DNA of 64,000 nt, from contig NZ_JMMA01000002.1 of assembly GCF_000686125.1 (NCBI RefSeq), positions 62,001 through 126,000 of the forward strand, read 5' to 3'. Source of the stretch: Ruminococcus sp. NK3A76. GTDB lineage: Bacteria; Bacillota; Clostridia; Oscillospirales; Ruminococcaceae. Both the position numbers and the translations under genes were made by a program. Positions 1-7,253 of this stretch are shown here, one piece after another. The notes under the pieces were generated by a model that saw nothing but the letters and a program-made list of their open reading frames with translations, did no database searches and had not been told where the DNA came from. Every line of letters begins with the position of its first letter. The first letter of the stretch is position 1.

Positions 1-56
1 AGCTTGAACTGATAGAAAAGATAGGTCTCCGGAACTGGCTGAATATGCAGGTGTGA
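1..56 (+). CDS. C-terminal end of an unidentified protein (partial)
   Basis: The window opens inside a reading frame (codons from position 3) that ends ...RNWLNMQV followed by TGA at 54-56. Only 17 residues are visible, so no family can be assigned. The next gene begins 42 bases further on in the same direction with its own ribosome site, so the two may be co-transcribed. Confidence 0.45.
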   Translation, partial: LELIEKIGLRNWLNMQV

Positions 57-98
57 TACAGCAAAGAAGAAATATCCATATAAACGGAGGTGCTTAAA

Positions 99-281
99 GT
101 GGCAGAAAAGGAACAGATACTCGAAGCTATGAAAAAAGCAGGCGAGCCGCTGAACGCAGGCAAGATAGCCGAGCTTACAGGTCTTGACCGCAAGGTCGTT
201 GACAGGGCTATGGCTGCTATGAAGAAAGACGGCTCTATCGTTTCTCCCGTAAGATGTAAGTGGGAGCCGGCTGAGAAGTGA
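99..281 (+). CDS. small winged-helix DNA-binding protein, 60 aa
   Basis: The protein is a compact helix-turn-helix unit. AEKEQILEAMKKAG, LNAGKIAELTGLDRKVV and DRAMAAMKKDGSIVSP give helix 1, the helix-turn-helix and the start of the wing. This resembles MarR/ArsR-like or archaeal-type small winged helices. A frame from GTG 90 is open, but that codon overlaps the GGAGG at 86-90. GTG 99 sits 8 bases after GGAGG and is the likely start. It could be a stand-alone regulator or an accessory of the truncated upstream gene. No ligand domain is present. Function is inferred from the fold pattern only. Confidence 0.6.
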   Translation: MAEKEQILEAMKKAGEPLNAGKIAELTGLDRKVVDRAMAAMKKDGSIVSPVRCKWEPAEK

Positions 282-366
282 TAAAAAATGCTGCCGGTCA
301 CACCGGAAGGGTCTTGTAAAACGAGGTCGGGCCTTGCAGTAACAGCCTTTTCCATAACACCCATAC

Positions 367-400
367 ACCGCCCCATGGCATACGCTGTGGGGCGGTTTTT
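367..400 (+). terminator. Rho-independent terminator after the small HTH gene
   Basis: ACCGCCCCA (367-375) pairs with TGGGGCGGT (388-396), followed by a T run. It separates the HTH gene from the MarR operon. Confidence 0.85.
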
Positions 401-425
401 ATCATGTTGTCATTATGCACAAAAT

Positions 426-518
426 AATAATTCGATATCAAACTATTTTTCGTCGGGCGGGGTATTGACCTTTTTTTGAAAAAGGAGTATAATGTAAATA
501 GTTAGATATCGAATTATT
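426..518 (+). promoter_or_regulatory. MarR-operon promoter with paired operators
   Basis: TTGACC (465-470) and TATAAT (488-493) are 17 bp apart. A 22-bp site at 426-447, upstream of -35, and another at 497-518, just after -10, are inverted copies of one another with a single mismatch. Both are centred on GATATC. The second site would cover the transcription start. This layout fits autorepression by the MarR protein encoded 18 bp downstream. Confidence 0.8.
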
Positions 519-535
519 GCGCAGGAGGTGTTTTT

Positions 536-1030
536 TTGGAGGATAAGAAAAGAGCCGATGAGATGTCTGAGGCGGATTTTATCAGACAAAAGCCGGTGCT
601 GCTCGACTTTATAGCGCACAGGCTCGATGTGATAAACAACCGGCAGCTCATGGCAGAGTATGATGTGACGCATTCGCAGGCAAAGCTGCTTGTGAGGATA
701 TCCCATTCCCCGGGGCACAGGATAGCGCAGAGCGAGCTCAAAGCCTTCGGCAGGCGTGGCTCGACGATAACCTCGGTGCTTGCCCACCTTGAAAAGAACG
801 GCCTGATAAGCCGCAGCGCAAGCGATGCTGATGCAAGGGCAAAATATGTCGAGCTCACACCGCACGGCCTTGATGTGGCGCTTGCAGAGCAAAAGATAAT
901 ATCAGAGCTCGGCGAGCTCATAGACCATACGCTCACCAAAAAAGAGACAGAGAGCCTGCAGATACTTCTTGAAAAGATAGCTAAAGCTCTTGATGATAAA
1001 AAAACAAACGAAAGGACTGATAACACTTGA
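536..1030 (+). CDS. MarR-family transcriptional regulator, 164 aa
   Basis: This is a winged-helix regulator of usual MarR length. A helical N-terminus leads into the HTH (DVTHSQAKLLVRIS ... IAQSELKAFGRRGSTITSVLAHLEKNGLISRSAS) with the wing DADARAKYVELT, then C-terminal dimerisation helices. The start is TTG 536, after GGAGG at 524-528. The stop overlaps the TTG start of the ABC exporter gene (TTGA), so regulator and exporter are translationally coupled. MarR proteins usually repress multidrug or antimicrobial exporters and are released by a ligand. The mirror operators around the promoter support autoregulation. The inducer is unknown. Confidence 0.88.
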   Translation: MEDKKRADEMSEADFIRQKPVLLDFIAHRLDVINNRQLMAEYDVTHSQAKLLVRISHSPGHRIAQSELKAFGRRGSTITSVLAHLEKNGLISRSASDADARAKYVELTPHGLDVALAEQKIISELGELIDHTLTKKETESLQILLEKIAKALDDKKTNERTDNT

Positions 1031-2757
1031 TAAAAAAGCTGTTTGGGTGTATCAAGGGGTATGAAAAATACACGATACTCACACCGCTCGTTATGATAGG
1101 CGAGGTCGGTATGGAGGTTCTTATCCCCCTTGTTATGGCAAAGATAGTCGATGTCGGCATCGAAGGCGACGGCGGAACATCATATACCGTGAAAATGGGT
1201 CTGCTTATGGTGTTCATGGCGTGCGTGTCTATGATGTTCGGTTCACTCGGTGCTTATTTCGGCGCAAAGGCCAGCATGGGCTTTTCAAAGAACCTGAGAA
1301 ACAAGCTCTTTAATAAGGTGCAGGATTTCTCGTTTAAGAATATCGACAAATTCTCGACCGCATCGCTCGTTACACGTCTTACCACAGACGTGAATATGGT
1401 GCAGAACTCATTCCTGATGTTCATCAAAATGGCATTCAGAGCGCCTGTAATGCTCGTGGGCGCACTTATCATGGCAGTAAAGGTAAAGCCTGACCTGTCA
1501 ATGGTATTCCTTGTGTCGGTGCCGATACTTGCACTTGCAATGGTGCTTATAATGACTAATGCGCACCCCCGTTTCAAGCTGATGCTCGAACGTTACGACA
1601 AGATGAACTCTGACGTTCAGGAAAACCTTATAGGTATCCGTGCTGTCAAGGCATTCGTAAGAGAAGACTATGAGAACAAGAAGTTCACCACCAGCGCAGA
1701 CCTTGTAAGGAAAGCTCAGCTCGCAGCTGAAAAGATAGTTATCCTCACACAGCCGATAATGCAGATAACGATGTATGCAACTATCGTCGCTGTGCTCTGG
1801 TTCGGCGGAAACATGGTAGTTGACGGCGATATGCAGATAGGTGAGCTCTCTACTTTCATCACCTATATTAACCAGATACTCGGCTCGCTGATGATGGTGT
1901 CTATGATATTTATGATGCTTGTTATTTCAAGAGCATCTATCACGAGAATAGTCGAGGTGCTTGAAGAAGACCCCGACATCACAGACGATGATGCATCTGA
2001 TGTCAAGGTCGAGAACGGCTCTATCGAATTCAGAAACGTTTGCTTCAGCTATAATGAATCGGCAGAGGAAGCGGTGCTCAGAAATGTTGACCTGAGCATA
2101 CACTCGGGCGAGACGATAGGTATCATTGGTGCTACCGGCTCTGCCAAGACGACGCTTGTTTCTCTTATCCCGAGACTTTATGATGTGTCCTCCGGTGAGG
2201 TGCTGGTAGGCGGCAGAAATGTCAAGGAATACAAGCTCGCAAACCTGCGTGAGGAAGTTTCAGTGGTGCTCCAGAAAAACGTTCTTTTCTCAGGCACTAT
2301 CAGAGAGAACCTGCGCTGGGGCAACTTTGAGGCTACTGACGAGGAGATAGAAAAGGCCTGCGAGGCGGCCTGTGCTGATGAGTTTATCAACAGCTTCCCC
2401 GACGGCTATGAAACTGACCTCGGCCAGGGCGGCGTAAATGTATCCGGCGGCCAGAAGCAGAGGCTGTGTATTGCAAGAGCGCTTCTCAAAAAGCCTAAGA
2501 TACTGATACTTGACGACTCGACAAGTGCAGTCGATACTGCAACTGACGCAAAGATAAGAAAGGCTTTCAAGGAACAGCTTGACGACACCACGACTATCAT
2601 TATCGCACAGCGTATATCCTCGGTAAAGGATGCTGACAGGATAATCGTATTAGAGGACGGCGAGATAGACGGCATAGGCACTCACGACGAGCTGCTCAAA
2701 ACAAACGCTGTTTATAAGGAAGTCTATGACTCACAGCAGAAGGGAGATGATGACTGA
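1027..2757 (+). CDS. ABC exporter half-transporter with degenerate nucleotide site, 576 aa
   Basis: This is a type IV ABC exporter: six membrane helices (residues about 15-310) followed by an ATPase domain. The nucleotide-binding domain departs from consensus at three places. Walker A reads GATGSAKT, with Ala where Gly is normal. Walker B ends ILILDDST, with Asp instead of catalytic Glu. The H-loop reads IIAQRIS, with Gln instead of His. The signature VSGGQ is intact. This pattern is typical of the degenerate partner in heterodimeric exporters such as BmrCD and TM287/288. It starts with TTG inside the MarR stop and overlaps the next gene by one base. The drug or lipid substrate cannot be read from the sequence. 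Confidence 0.9.
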   Translation: MIKKLFGCIKGYEKYTILTPLVMIGEVGMEVLIPLVMAKIVDVGIEGDGGTSYTVKMGLLMVFMACVSMMFGSLGAYFGAKASMGFSKNLRNKLFNKVQDFSFKNIDKFSTASLVTRLTTDVNMVQNSFLMFIKMAFRAPVMLVGALIMAVKVKPDLSMVFLVSVPILALAMVLIMTNAHPRFKLMLERYDKMNSDVQENLIGIRAVKAFVREDYENKKFTTSADLVRKAQLAAEKIVILTQPIMQITMYATIVAVLWFGGNMVVDGDMQIGELSTFITYINQILGSLMMVSMIFMMLVISRASITRIVEVLEEDPDITDDDASDVKVENGSIEFRNVCFSYNESAEEAVLRNVDLSIHSGETIGIIGATGSAKTTLVSLIPRLYDVSSGEVLVGGRNVKEYKLANLREEVSVVLQKNVLFSGTIRENLRWGNFEATDEEIEKACEAACADEFINSFPDGYETDLGQGGVNVSGGQKQRLCIARALLKKPKILILDDSTSAVDTATDAKIRKAFKEQLDDTTTIIIAQRISSVKDADRIIVLEDGEIDGIGTHDELLKTNAVYKEVYDSQQKGDDD

Positions 2758-4688
2758 TGGCAGGACCGAGAGGCGGAGGCCCCGGCGGCAGAGGACAAAG
2801 GCCGCTTGAAAAACCAAAGAACGTCGGCGTGACTATCAGGCGCATATTCTCCTATATGAGAGAGTTCAAGCCGCTTATCATGCTCGTTGTCGTGTTTATC
2901 ATAATATCGGCGCTTGCATCTGTTATCGGCACATCTTTCCTGCAAAAGGTGATAGATGACTGCATCAAGCCTATGCTCGAAGGCAAGACAGACGAGGGCA
3001 TAAGCAAGCTCGTCAAGACGCTTACTATAATGAGTGTTATCTATGTAATTGGCGCACTTTCCACCTTCTGCTATGCAAGGATTATGCTCAATGTTTCCAC
3101 CAAGGCGCTCTATAAGATAAGGGTAGACCTTTTCACGAAAATGGAAGCGCTGCCGATACGCTTTTTTGACACGCACACCCACGGCGAGGTAATGAGCCGC
3201 TATACAAACGATGTTGATACATTAAGAGAAATGCTCTCAAACTCTCTTGCGAGCTTTATCTCGGCGGCTATCACAGTCACCGGCGTGTTTGTCATGATGA
3301 TATACTACAGCTGGCAGCTCACACTTATCGTTATACTGCTTTTCTTCGTGATAGTTAAGCTCACAGCCTTCATCGGCTCACGCTCGGGCGCATATTTCAA
3401 GGAGCAGCAGAAAAACGTAGGCCGTGCAAACGGCTATATCGAGGAAATGATAGAGGGCGTCAAGGTAGTAAAGGTATTCTGCCACGAGGACAAGGCAAAA
3501 AGAGAGTTCGACGGCATCAACGACGACCTGCGAAAGGCAGCCACAAGAGCTAACACCTTTGCGAGCATCATGGGGCCGCTCATGAACAACCTTTCCTATA
3601 TCCACTATGCGATAACTGCTATCATCGGAGGTATCATGGCTATCAAGGGCGTTCATACATTCAGCGGCGTGTTCACTGTCGGCACGGTAATAGCATTTTT
3701 GCAGTACACAAGAAACTTCGCTATGCCTATCCAGCAGATATCCCAGCAGTTCAACTCGGTGCTCTCTGCACTTGCAGGCGCTGAGAGAGTGTTCACGATA
3801 ATCGACGAGACACCCGAGACTGACGAGGGCTACGTTACCCTTGTCAATGCAAAGGAAGACGAGAACGGCAACATTGTCGAGGCTGACCACAGAACAGGTA
3901 TGTGGGCATGGAAGCACCCCCACCAGGCTACAGGCGATATAACCTACACCAGGCTCGAAGGCAGGGTGGAATTTGACGACGTGACCTTCGGCTATGAGCC
4001 TGACAAGACGGTCCTAAACGGCATAACCCTCTATGCAAAGGCCGGGCAGAAGATAGCCTTTGTTGGCTCGACAGGTGCAGGCAAGACGACTATCACAAAC
4101 CTCATAAACCGTTTCTACGATGTGCCTGACGGCAAGATACGCTACGACGGCATAAACATCAACAAGATAAAGAAAGCAGACCTGCGGCGCTCGCTTTCGA
4201 TGGTTTTACAGGATACCCACCTTTTCACAGGAACGGTAATGGACAACATACGCTTCGGCAAGCTCGATGCGTCAGATGATGACTGCATTAAGGCCGCAAA
4301 GCTCGCAAATGCGCACAGCTTCATAAAGCATCTGCCTGAGGGATATAATACCGTCATCACAGGCGACGGCGCAAACCTCTCGCAGGGTCAGAGACAGCTT
4401 CTTGCCATAGCAAGAGCCGCTGTTGCCGACCCGCCGGTGCTCATTCTCGATGAGGCTACATCTTCTATCGACACGAGAACAGAGGCGCTTATCGAAAAGG
4501 GCATGGATCAGCTCATGGCAGGCAGAACGGTATTCGTTATCGCACACCGTTTATCGACTGTAAGAAACTCGAACGCTATCATGGTGCTCGAGCACGGCAA
4601 GATAATCGAGCGTGGCGACCATGACGACCTTATCGCACAGCGAGGCAAATACTACCAGCTCTACACAGGTATGTTTGAGCTCAGCTGA
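2757..4688 (+). CDS. ABC exporter half-transporter with catalytic site, 643 aa
   Basis: This is the partner of the preceding subunit. A Gly/Arg-rich N-terminal tail (GPRGGGPGGRGQRP) precedes six membrane helices and a canonical ATPase. It has Walker A GSTGAGKTT near residue 438, signature LSQGQ near 541, Walker B VLILDEATS near 564, and H-loop IAHRLS near 598. An insertion of about 45 residues (near 355-400, with EDENGNIVEADHRTG) sits just before the ATPase domain and is seen in this exporter group. ATG 2757 overlaps the previous stop codon. The two proteins most likely form one heterodimeric multidrug-type exporter under MarR control. Confidence 0.9.
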   Translation: MAGPRGGGPGGRGQRPLEKPKNVGVTIRRIFSYMREFKPLIMLVVVFIIISALASVIGTSFLQKVIDDCIKPMLEGKTDEGISKLVKTLTIMSVIYVIGALSTFCYARIMLNVSTKALYKIRVDLFTKMEALPIRFFDTHTHGEVMSRYTNDVDTLREMLSNSLASFISAAITVTGVFVMMIYYSWQLTLIVILLFFVIVKLTAFIGSRSGAYFKEQQKNVGRANGYIEEMIEGVKVVKVFCHEDKAKREFDGINDDLRKAATRANTFASIMGPLMNNLSYIHYAITAIIGGIMAIKGVHTFSGVFTVGTVIAFLQYTRNFAMPIQQISQQFNSVLSALAGAERVFTIIDETPETDEGYVTLVNAKEDENGNIVEADHRTGMWAWKHPHQATGDITYTRLEGRVEFDDVTFGYEPDKTVLNGITLYAKAGQKIAFVGSTGAGKTTITNLINRFYDVPDGKIRYDGININKIKKADLRRSLSMVLQDTHLFTGTVMDNIRFGKLDASDDDCIKAAKLANAHSFIKHLPEGYNTVITGDGANLSQGQRQLLAIARAAVADPPVLILDEATSSIDTRTEALIEKGMDQLMAGRTVFVIAHRLSTVRNSNAIMVLEHGKIIERGDHDDLIAQRGKYYQLYTGMFELS

Positions 4689-4706
4689 ATCATATAGAAA
4701 AACAAA

Positions 4707-4741
4707 CCTGCTCACGGGGATCATCCCGTGGGCAGGCTTTT
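4707..4741. terminator. bidirectional terminator between exporter and xylanase genes
   Basis: CCTGCTCACGGG (4707-4718) pairs with CCCGTGGGCAGG (4725-4736) with one wobble. It is followed by TTTT on the plus strand. It lies between convergent genes. Confidence 0.75.
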
Positions 4742-4752
4742 GTATATATACA

Positions 4753-5811
4753 CTATTTTACCGCCTCGCAGAGAGCTGCGACGCAGGGCTTGGGGCTATG
4801 CTCTGTGTCAAACAGCAGCGGGAACTGCTTTACCTTCGGTATGCCCTCGCCAAGCCCGAAGCCATCAAGCCATGTGAAGTCATCAGCCACACCCCAAGTG
4901 GTCACGCAGTCGATAACGTCACGGTAGCTGCGGTATATCTCAAAGAGCCTGAGATAGATGTCGTTTATCCCGGCAAGGCGTTCGGGGGTGGGGCGCATCG
5001 CTTCCTTTATGTAGTCGGAGAAGCCGGGGTCGCCGGGCTTTAAGCGCTCCTTGCCCATATTGAGCGTCGCCATGAGCGAAACGTCGAGCTCGGTTATGTG
5101 CAGTCTCAGCCCGAGGGAAGCATACACCTCTATCGAGCGCTTTATCTCGTCATAATCGGGCGCTGCGAAGTGGTGCTGCTGCATACCCATGCCGTCAATG
5201 CGGCAGCCCTTGTCCTGGAGTGTTCTTATTATCCTGACTATCCTCTCACGCTTTTCGGGAATGCATTCGCTGTAGTCGTTATAGAAAAGCTGCGCATCTG
5301 GCGAGTATTTATCCATAGCCTTGAAGGCCTTTTCAATAAAGCTCTCGCCGCACAGCCCGAAATATCTGCTGTCACGGTAAATATGGCTTAGCTCGTTTTC
5401 CTTGTCGCAGGCCGCCTCGTTGACAACGTCCCACGCATAGACATCATTGTTGTATCTCTCGCAGAGAGCCTTTGTGTGGGCTTCTATGCGCTCGTAGATA
5501 AGCTCGGGGGCGGCAGGCTTGTCGCCGTCAAGATACATCCAGTCTGGGGTCTGTGTGTGCCATACCGGAGCGTGAGCACGCACCTTTATGCCAAGAGCCC
5601 TTGCCGTGTCAAATATCTTGTCAGCCTCCTCAAAGGTAAAGCGCCCCTCCTCAGGCTCGGTCTCGGAATATTTCAGCTCATTCTCCGGGGTGATGCTGTT
5701 GAAATGCTGCCCGAGAATGTCTTTAAACACCCCGGCAGTGTAGGAGGATACGGCTGCGCCTATCTTGAAATAGTCATTATATGCTGCGGCAAGAGATAAA
5801 GAGTCGTTCAT
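4753..5811 (-). CDS. GH10 endo-1,4-beta-xylanase, probably cytoplasmic, 352 aa
   Basis: This is a glycoside hydrolase family 10 TIM barrel covering the whole protein. Visible motifs are ITPENELKY, AHAPVWHTQTPDW, WDVVNEA (acid/base Glu, about residue 132) and LHITELDVS (nucleophile Glu, about 241), with a C-terminal TWGVADDFTW. There is no signal peptide, carbohydrate-binding module or dockerin. It therefore probably hydrolyses imported xylo-oligosaccharides in the cytoplasm, as known for intracellular GH10 enzymes. ATG 5811 is preferred over ATG 5817 because the GAGG ribosome site lies 8 bases before the former and nearly touches the latter. Its promoter lies beyond a 181-bp palindromic element that falls in the 5' leader. 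Confidence 0.92.
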   Translation of the reverse strand: MNDSLSLAAAYNDYFKIGAAVSSYTAGVFKDILGQHFNSITPENELKYSETEPEEGRFTFEEADKIFDTARALGIKVRAHAPVWHTQTPDWMYLDGDKPAAPELIYERIEAHTKALCERYNNDVYAWDVVNEAACDKENELSHIYRDSRYFGLCGESFIEKAFKAMDKYSPDAQLFYNDYSECIPEKRERIVRIIRTLQDKGCRIDGMGMQQHHFAAPDYDEIKRSIEVYASLGLRLHITELDVSLMATLNMGKERLKPGDPGFSDYIKEAMRPTPERLAGINDIYLRLFEIYRSYRDVIDCVTTWGVADDFTWLDGFGLGEGIPKVKQFPLLFDTEHSPKPCVAALCEAVK

Positions 5812-5843
5812 TTTCATTTCCTCGCTTTTATAGGTCGTTGTTT

Positions 5844-6024
5844 TTAAGGCAACACCGCACGACCATTGTGTGTCAGATGCGCCGTCCGAATTTTCGTCAG
5901 AATGCCCATTTTTGCCGCAGTTTTACTGGCGTAAAACAAGGGGAAATTGGGTATTATGACGGAAATTCGGCAAGCAGATGGCACACAAATGCCAGAGCCG
6001 GTGGTCGTGCGGTGTTGCCTTAAT
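5844..6024. repeat. 181-bp near-palindromic MITE-like element with 22-bp terminal inverted repeats
   Basis: Positions 5844-5865 and 6003-6024 are perfect 22-bp inverted repeats that begin TTAAGGCAACACCGCAC. The interior is also an imperfect palindrome: the left part with TTGTGTGTCAGATGC mirrors the right part with GCAGATGGCACACAA. The whole unit could fold into one long hairpin. No coding sequence is supported inside. A shorter relative with the same ends lies at 16,476-16,527. Confidence 0.8.
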
Positions 6025-6026
6025 CA

Positions 6027-6055
6027 TTATAGCATATTGAAGCGTTATAGTCAAT
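6027..6055 (-). promoter_or_regulatory. promoter for the GH10 gene
   Basis: On the minus strand TTGACT (6055-6050) and TATAAT (6032-6027) are 17 bp apart. The start point would fall at the outer edge of the palindromic element, so the whole hairpin would be in the xylanase mRNA leader. Confidence 0.7.
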
Positions 6056-6157
6056 ACAGGGAAAGGCGATTGAAGACGATAACGCAGATACGCTGGTTTT
6101 CTACATATTCCACAAAAAAAGCCGCCTGCTTTTGTCGGGGGCGATAAACTGTTTTTG

Positions 6158-6186
6158 TTGCAAATTTGTCCGGAATGTGTTATAAT
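6158..6186 (+). promoter_or_regulatory. promoter for the GGDEF gene
   Basis: TTGCAA (6158-6163) and TATAAT (6181-6186) are 17 bp apart, 44 bp before the TTG start of the GGDEF gene. Confidence 0.7.
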
Positions 6187-6229
6187 ATTATAAATACAAC
6201 TATTTTTCGGTAAAGGAGGCGTATGCTTT

Positions 6230-7243
6230 TTGGAAATATCGAGCGCTAAGAAGATAGCCTATGCTGTCACCGGTATTATTCTTGCTACAGTTTTTGCACT
6301 TATGACGTTTTTTATATTGATAGATGTTCCGTTTCTCGTTTATTTCAGTATACCGACAGCGCTTGTTTATGTAGCGTGCTTTTATCTTATCTATAAAGAA
6401 AAGCTGGAGATATATCTGTGGCTCGTTTACGGCTGGATGACTTTGTATATGGGGGTGGCGACGGTCTGTCTCGGCACAGGCTACGGCTTCCACTTCTACT
6501 GTTTCTCGATGATACCGGTCGTCTATGTCGTCGAGTATATGTCCTTCAAGCTCGGGCGCAATGGCGTTAAATCGCTGTTTATCGCCATTGGCATAGCGCT
6601 TTTCTATTTCCTGTTCATGGGCTATGTCTCAGAGCACGGGCCGGTGTTTGACAGAGGGAATAAGTATGCGACAGGCTTTATGTTATTTAATTCCTTCACG
6701 GTGTTCGGCTACCTTGTGGGATATAGCAACTACCTTATCCGCTCTATCATCAAGTCGGAGATAAAGCTCAGCAAAATGGCGCACAGAGACCGCCTGACAG
6801 AGCTTTACAACAGACACTATATGCTTGAAAAGCTCTCGGTGCTGCCGGAGGACGCATCAGCCGGCATACTTGCTATGGCGGATATAGATGATTTCAAGAA
6901 GATAAACGACACCTACGGCCATAACGCCGGTGACGATGTGCTCAGAACTATAAGCTCAAAGATGAAAAACGCCTGCCCGGGCTGCGATATAGCAAGATGG
7001 GGCGGCGAGGAGTTCCTTATATATATCCGTGCAGACGAGGAATATGCTATGGCGATACTTGAACGTATGCGCTATGACATAGGCTGTGAGCCTGTAGTCA
7101 CTGAGGGCGAGACCATAAACGTCACGGTGACGGTGGGCATGGCTCCGAGGCAGAGCGGAGAATCGCTCGACGAATGGATAAACAAGATAGATAAAAAGCT
7201 CTACACCGGCAAGAAGACCGGCAAGAACAGAGTAGTAGCATAA
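6230..7243 (+). CDS. membrane GGDEF diguanylate cyclase, 337 aa
   Basis: The N-terminal 175 residues form about six membrane helices with short loops (for example IAYAVTGIILATVFALMTFF), a 6-TM sensor-like region. A complete GGDEF domain follows. It has DRLTELYNRHYM, MADIDDFKKINDTYGHNAGDDVL and the active-site loop RWGGEEFLIY (GGEEF at about 258-262). The RxxD inhibitory site that usually precedes GGDEF is absent (the stretch reads CPGC), so product inhibition through that site is not expected. The start is TTG 6230, 10 bases after GGAGG. The nearer ATG 6223 runs into a stop after eight codons. It probably makes c-di-GMP in response to a membrane signal. The AAA+ gene follows after 10 bp. Confidence 0.9.
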   Translation: MEISSAKKIAYAVTGIILATVFALMTFFILIDVPFLVYFSIPTALVYVACFYLIYKEKLEIYLWLVYGWMTLYMGVATVCLGTGYGFHFYCFSMIPVVYVVEYMSFKLGRNGVKSLFIAIGIALFYFLFMGYVSEHGPVFDRGNKYATGFMLFNSFTVFGYLVGYSNYLIRSIIKSEIKLSKMAHRDRLTELYNRHYMLEKLSVLPEDASAGILAMADIDDFKKINDTYGHNAGDDVLRTISSKMKNACPGCDIARWGGEEFLIYIRADEEYAMAILERMRYDIGCEPVVTEGETINVTVTVGMAPRQSGESLDEWINKIDKKLYTGKKTGKNRVVA

Positions 7244-7253
7244 GGAGAATATC

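Noticed and set aside
288-479. 63-codon frame around the terminator and operator
   Set aside because: It spans a terminator, an operator and a promoter, and has no ribosome site.
1027-2757. Walker A and catalytic substitutions as evidence that the first ABC gene is a pseudogene
   Set aside because: The same pattern is normal for the degenerate partner of heterodimeric exporters, and the frame is intact and coupled to its partner.
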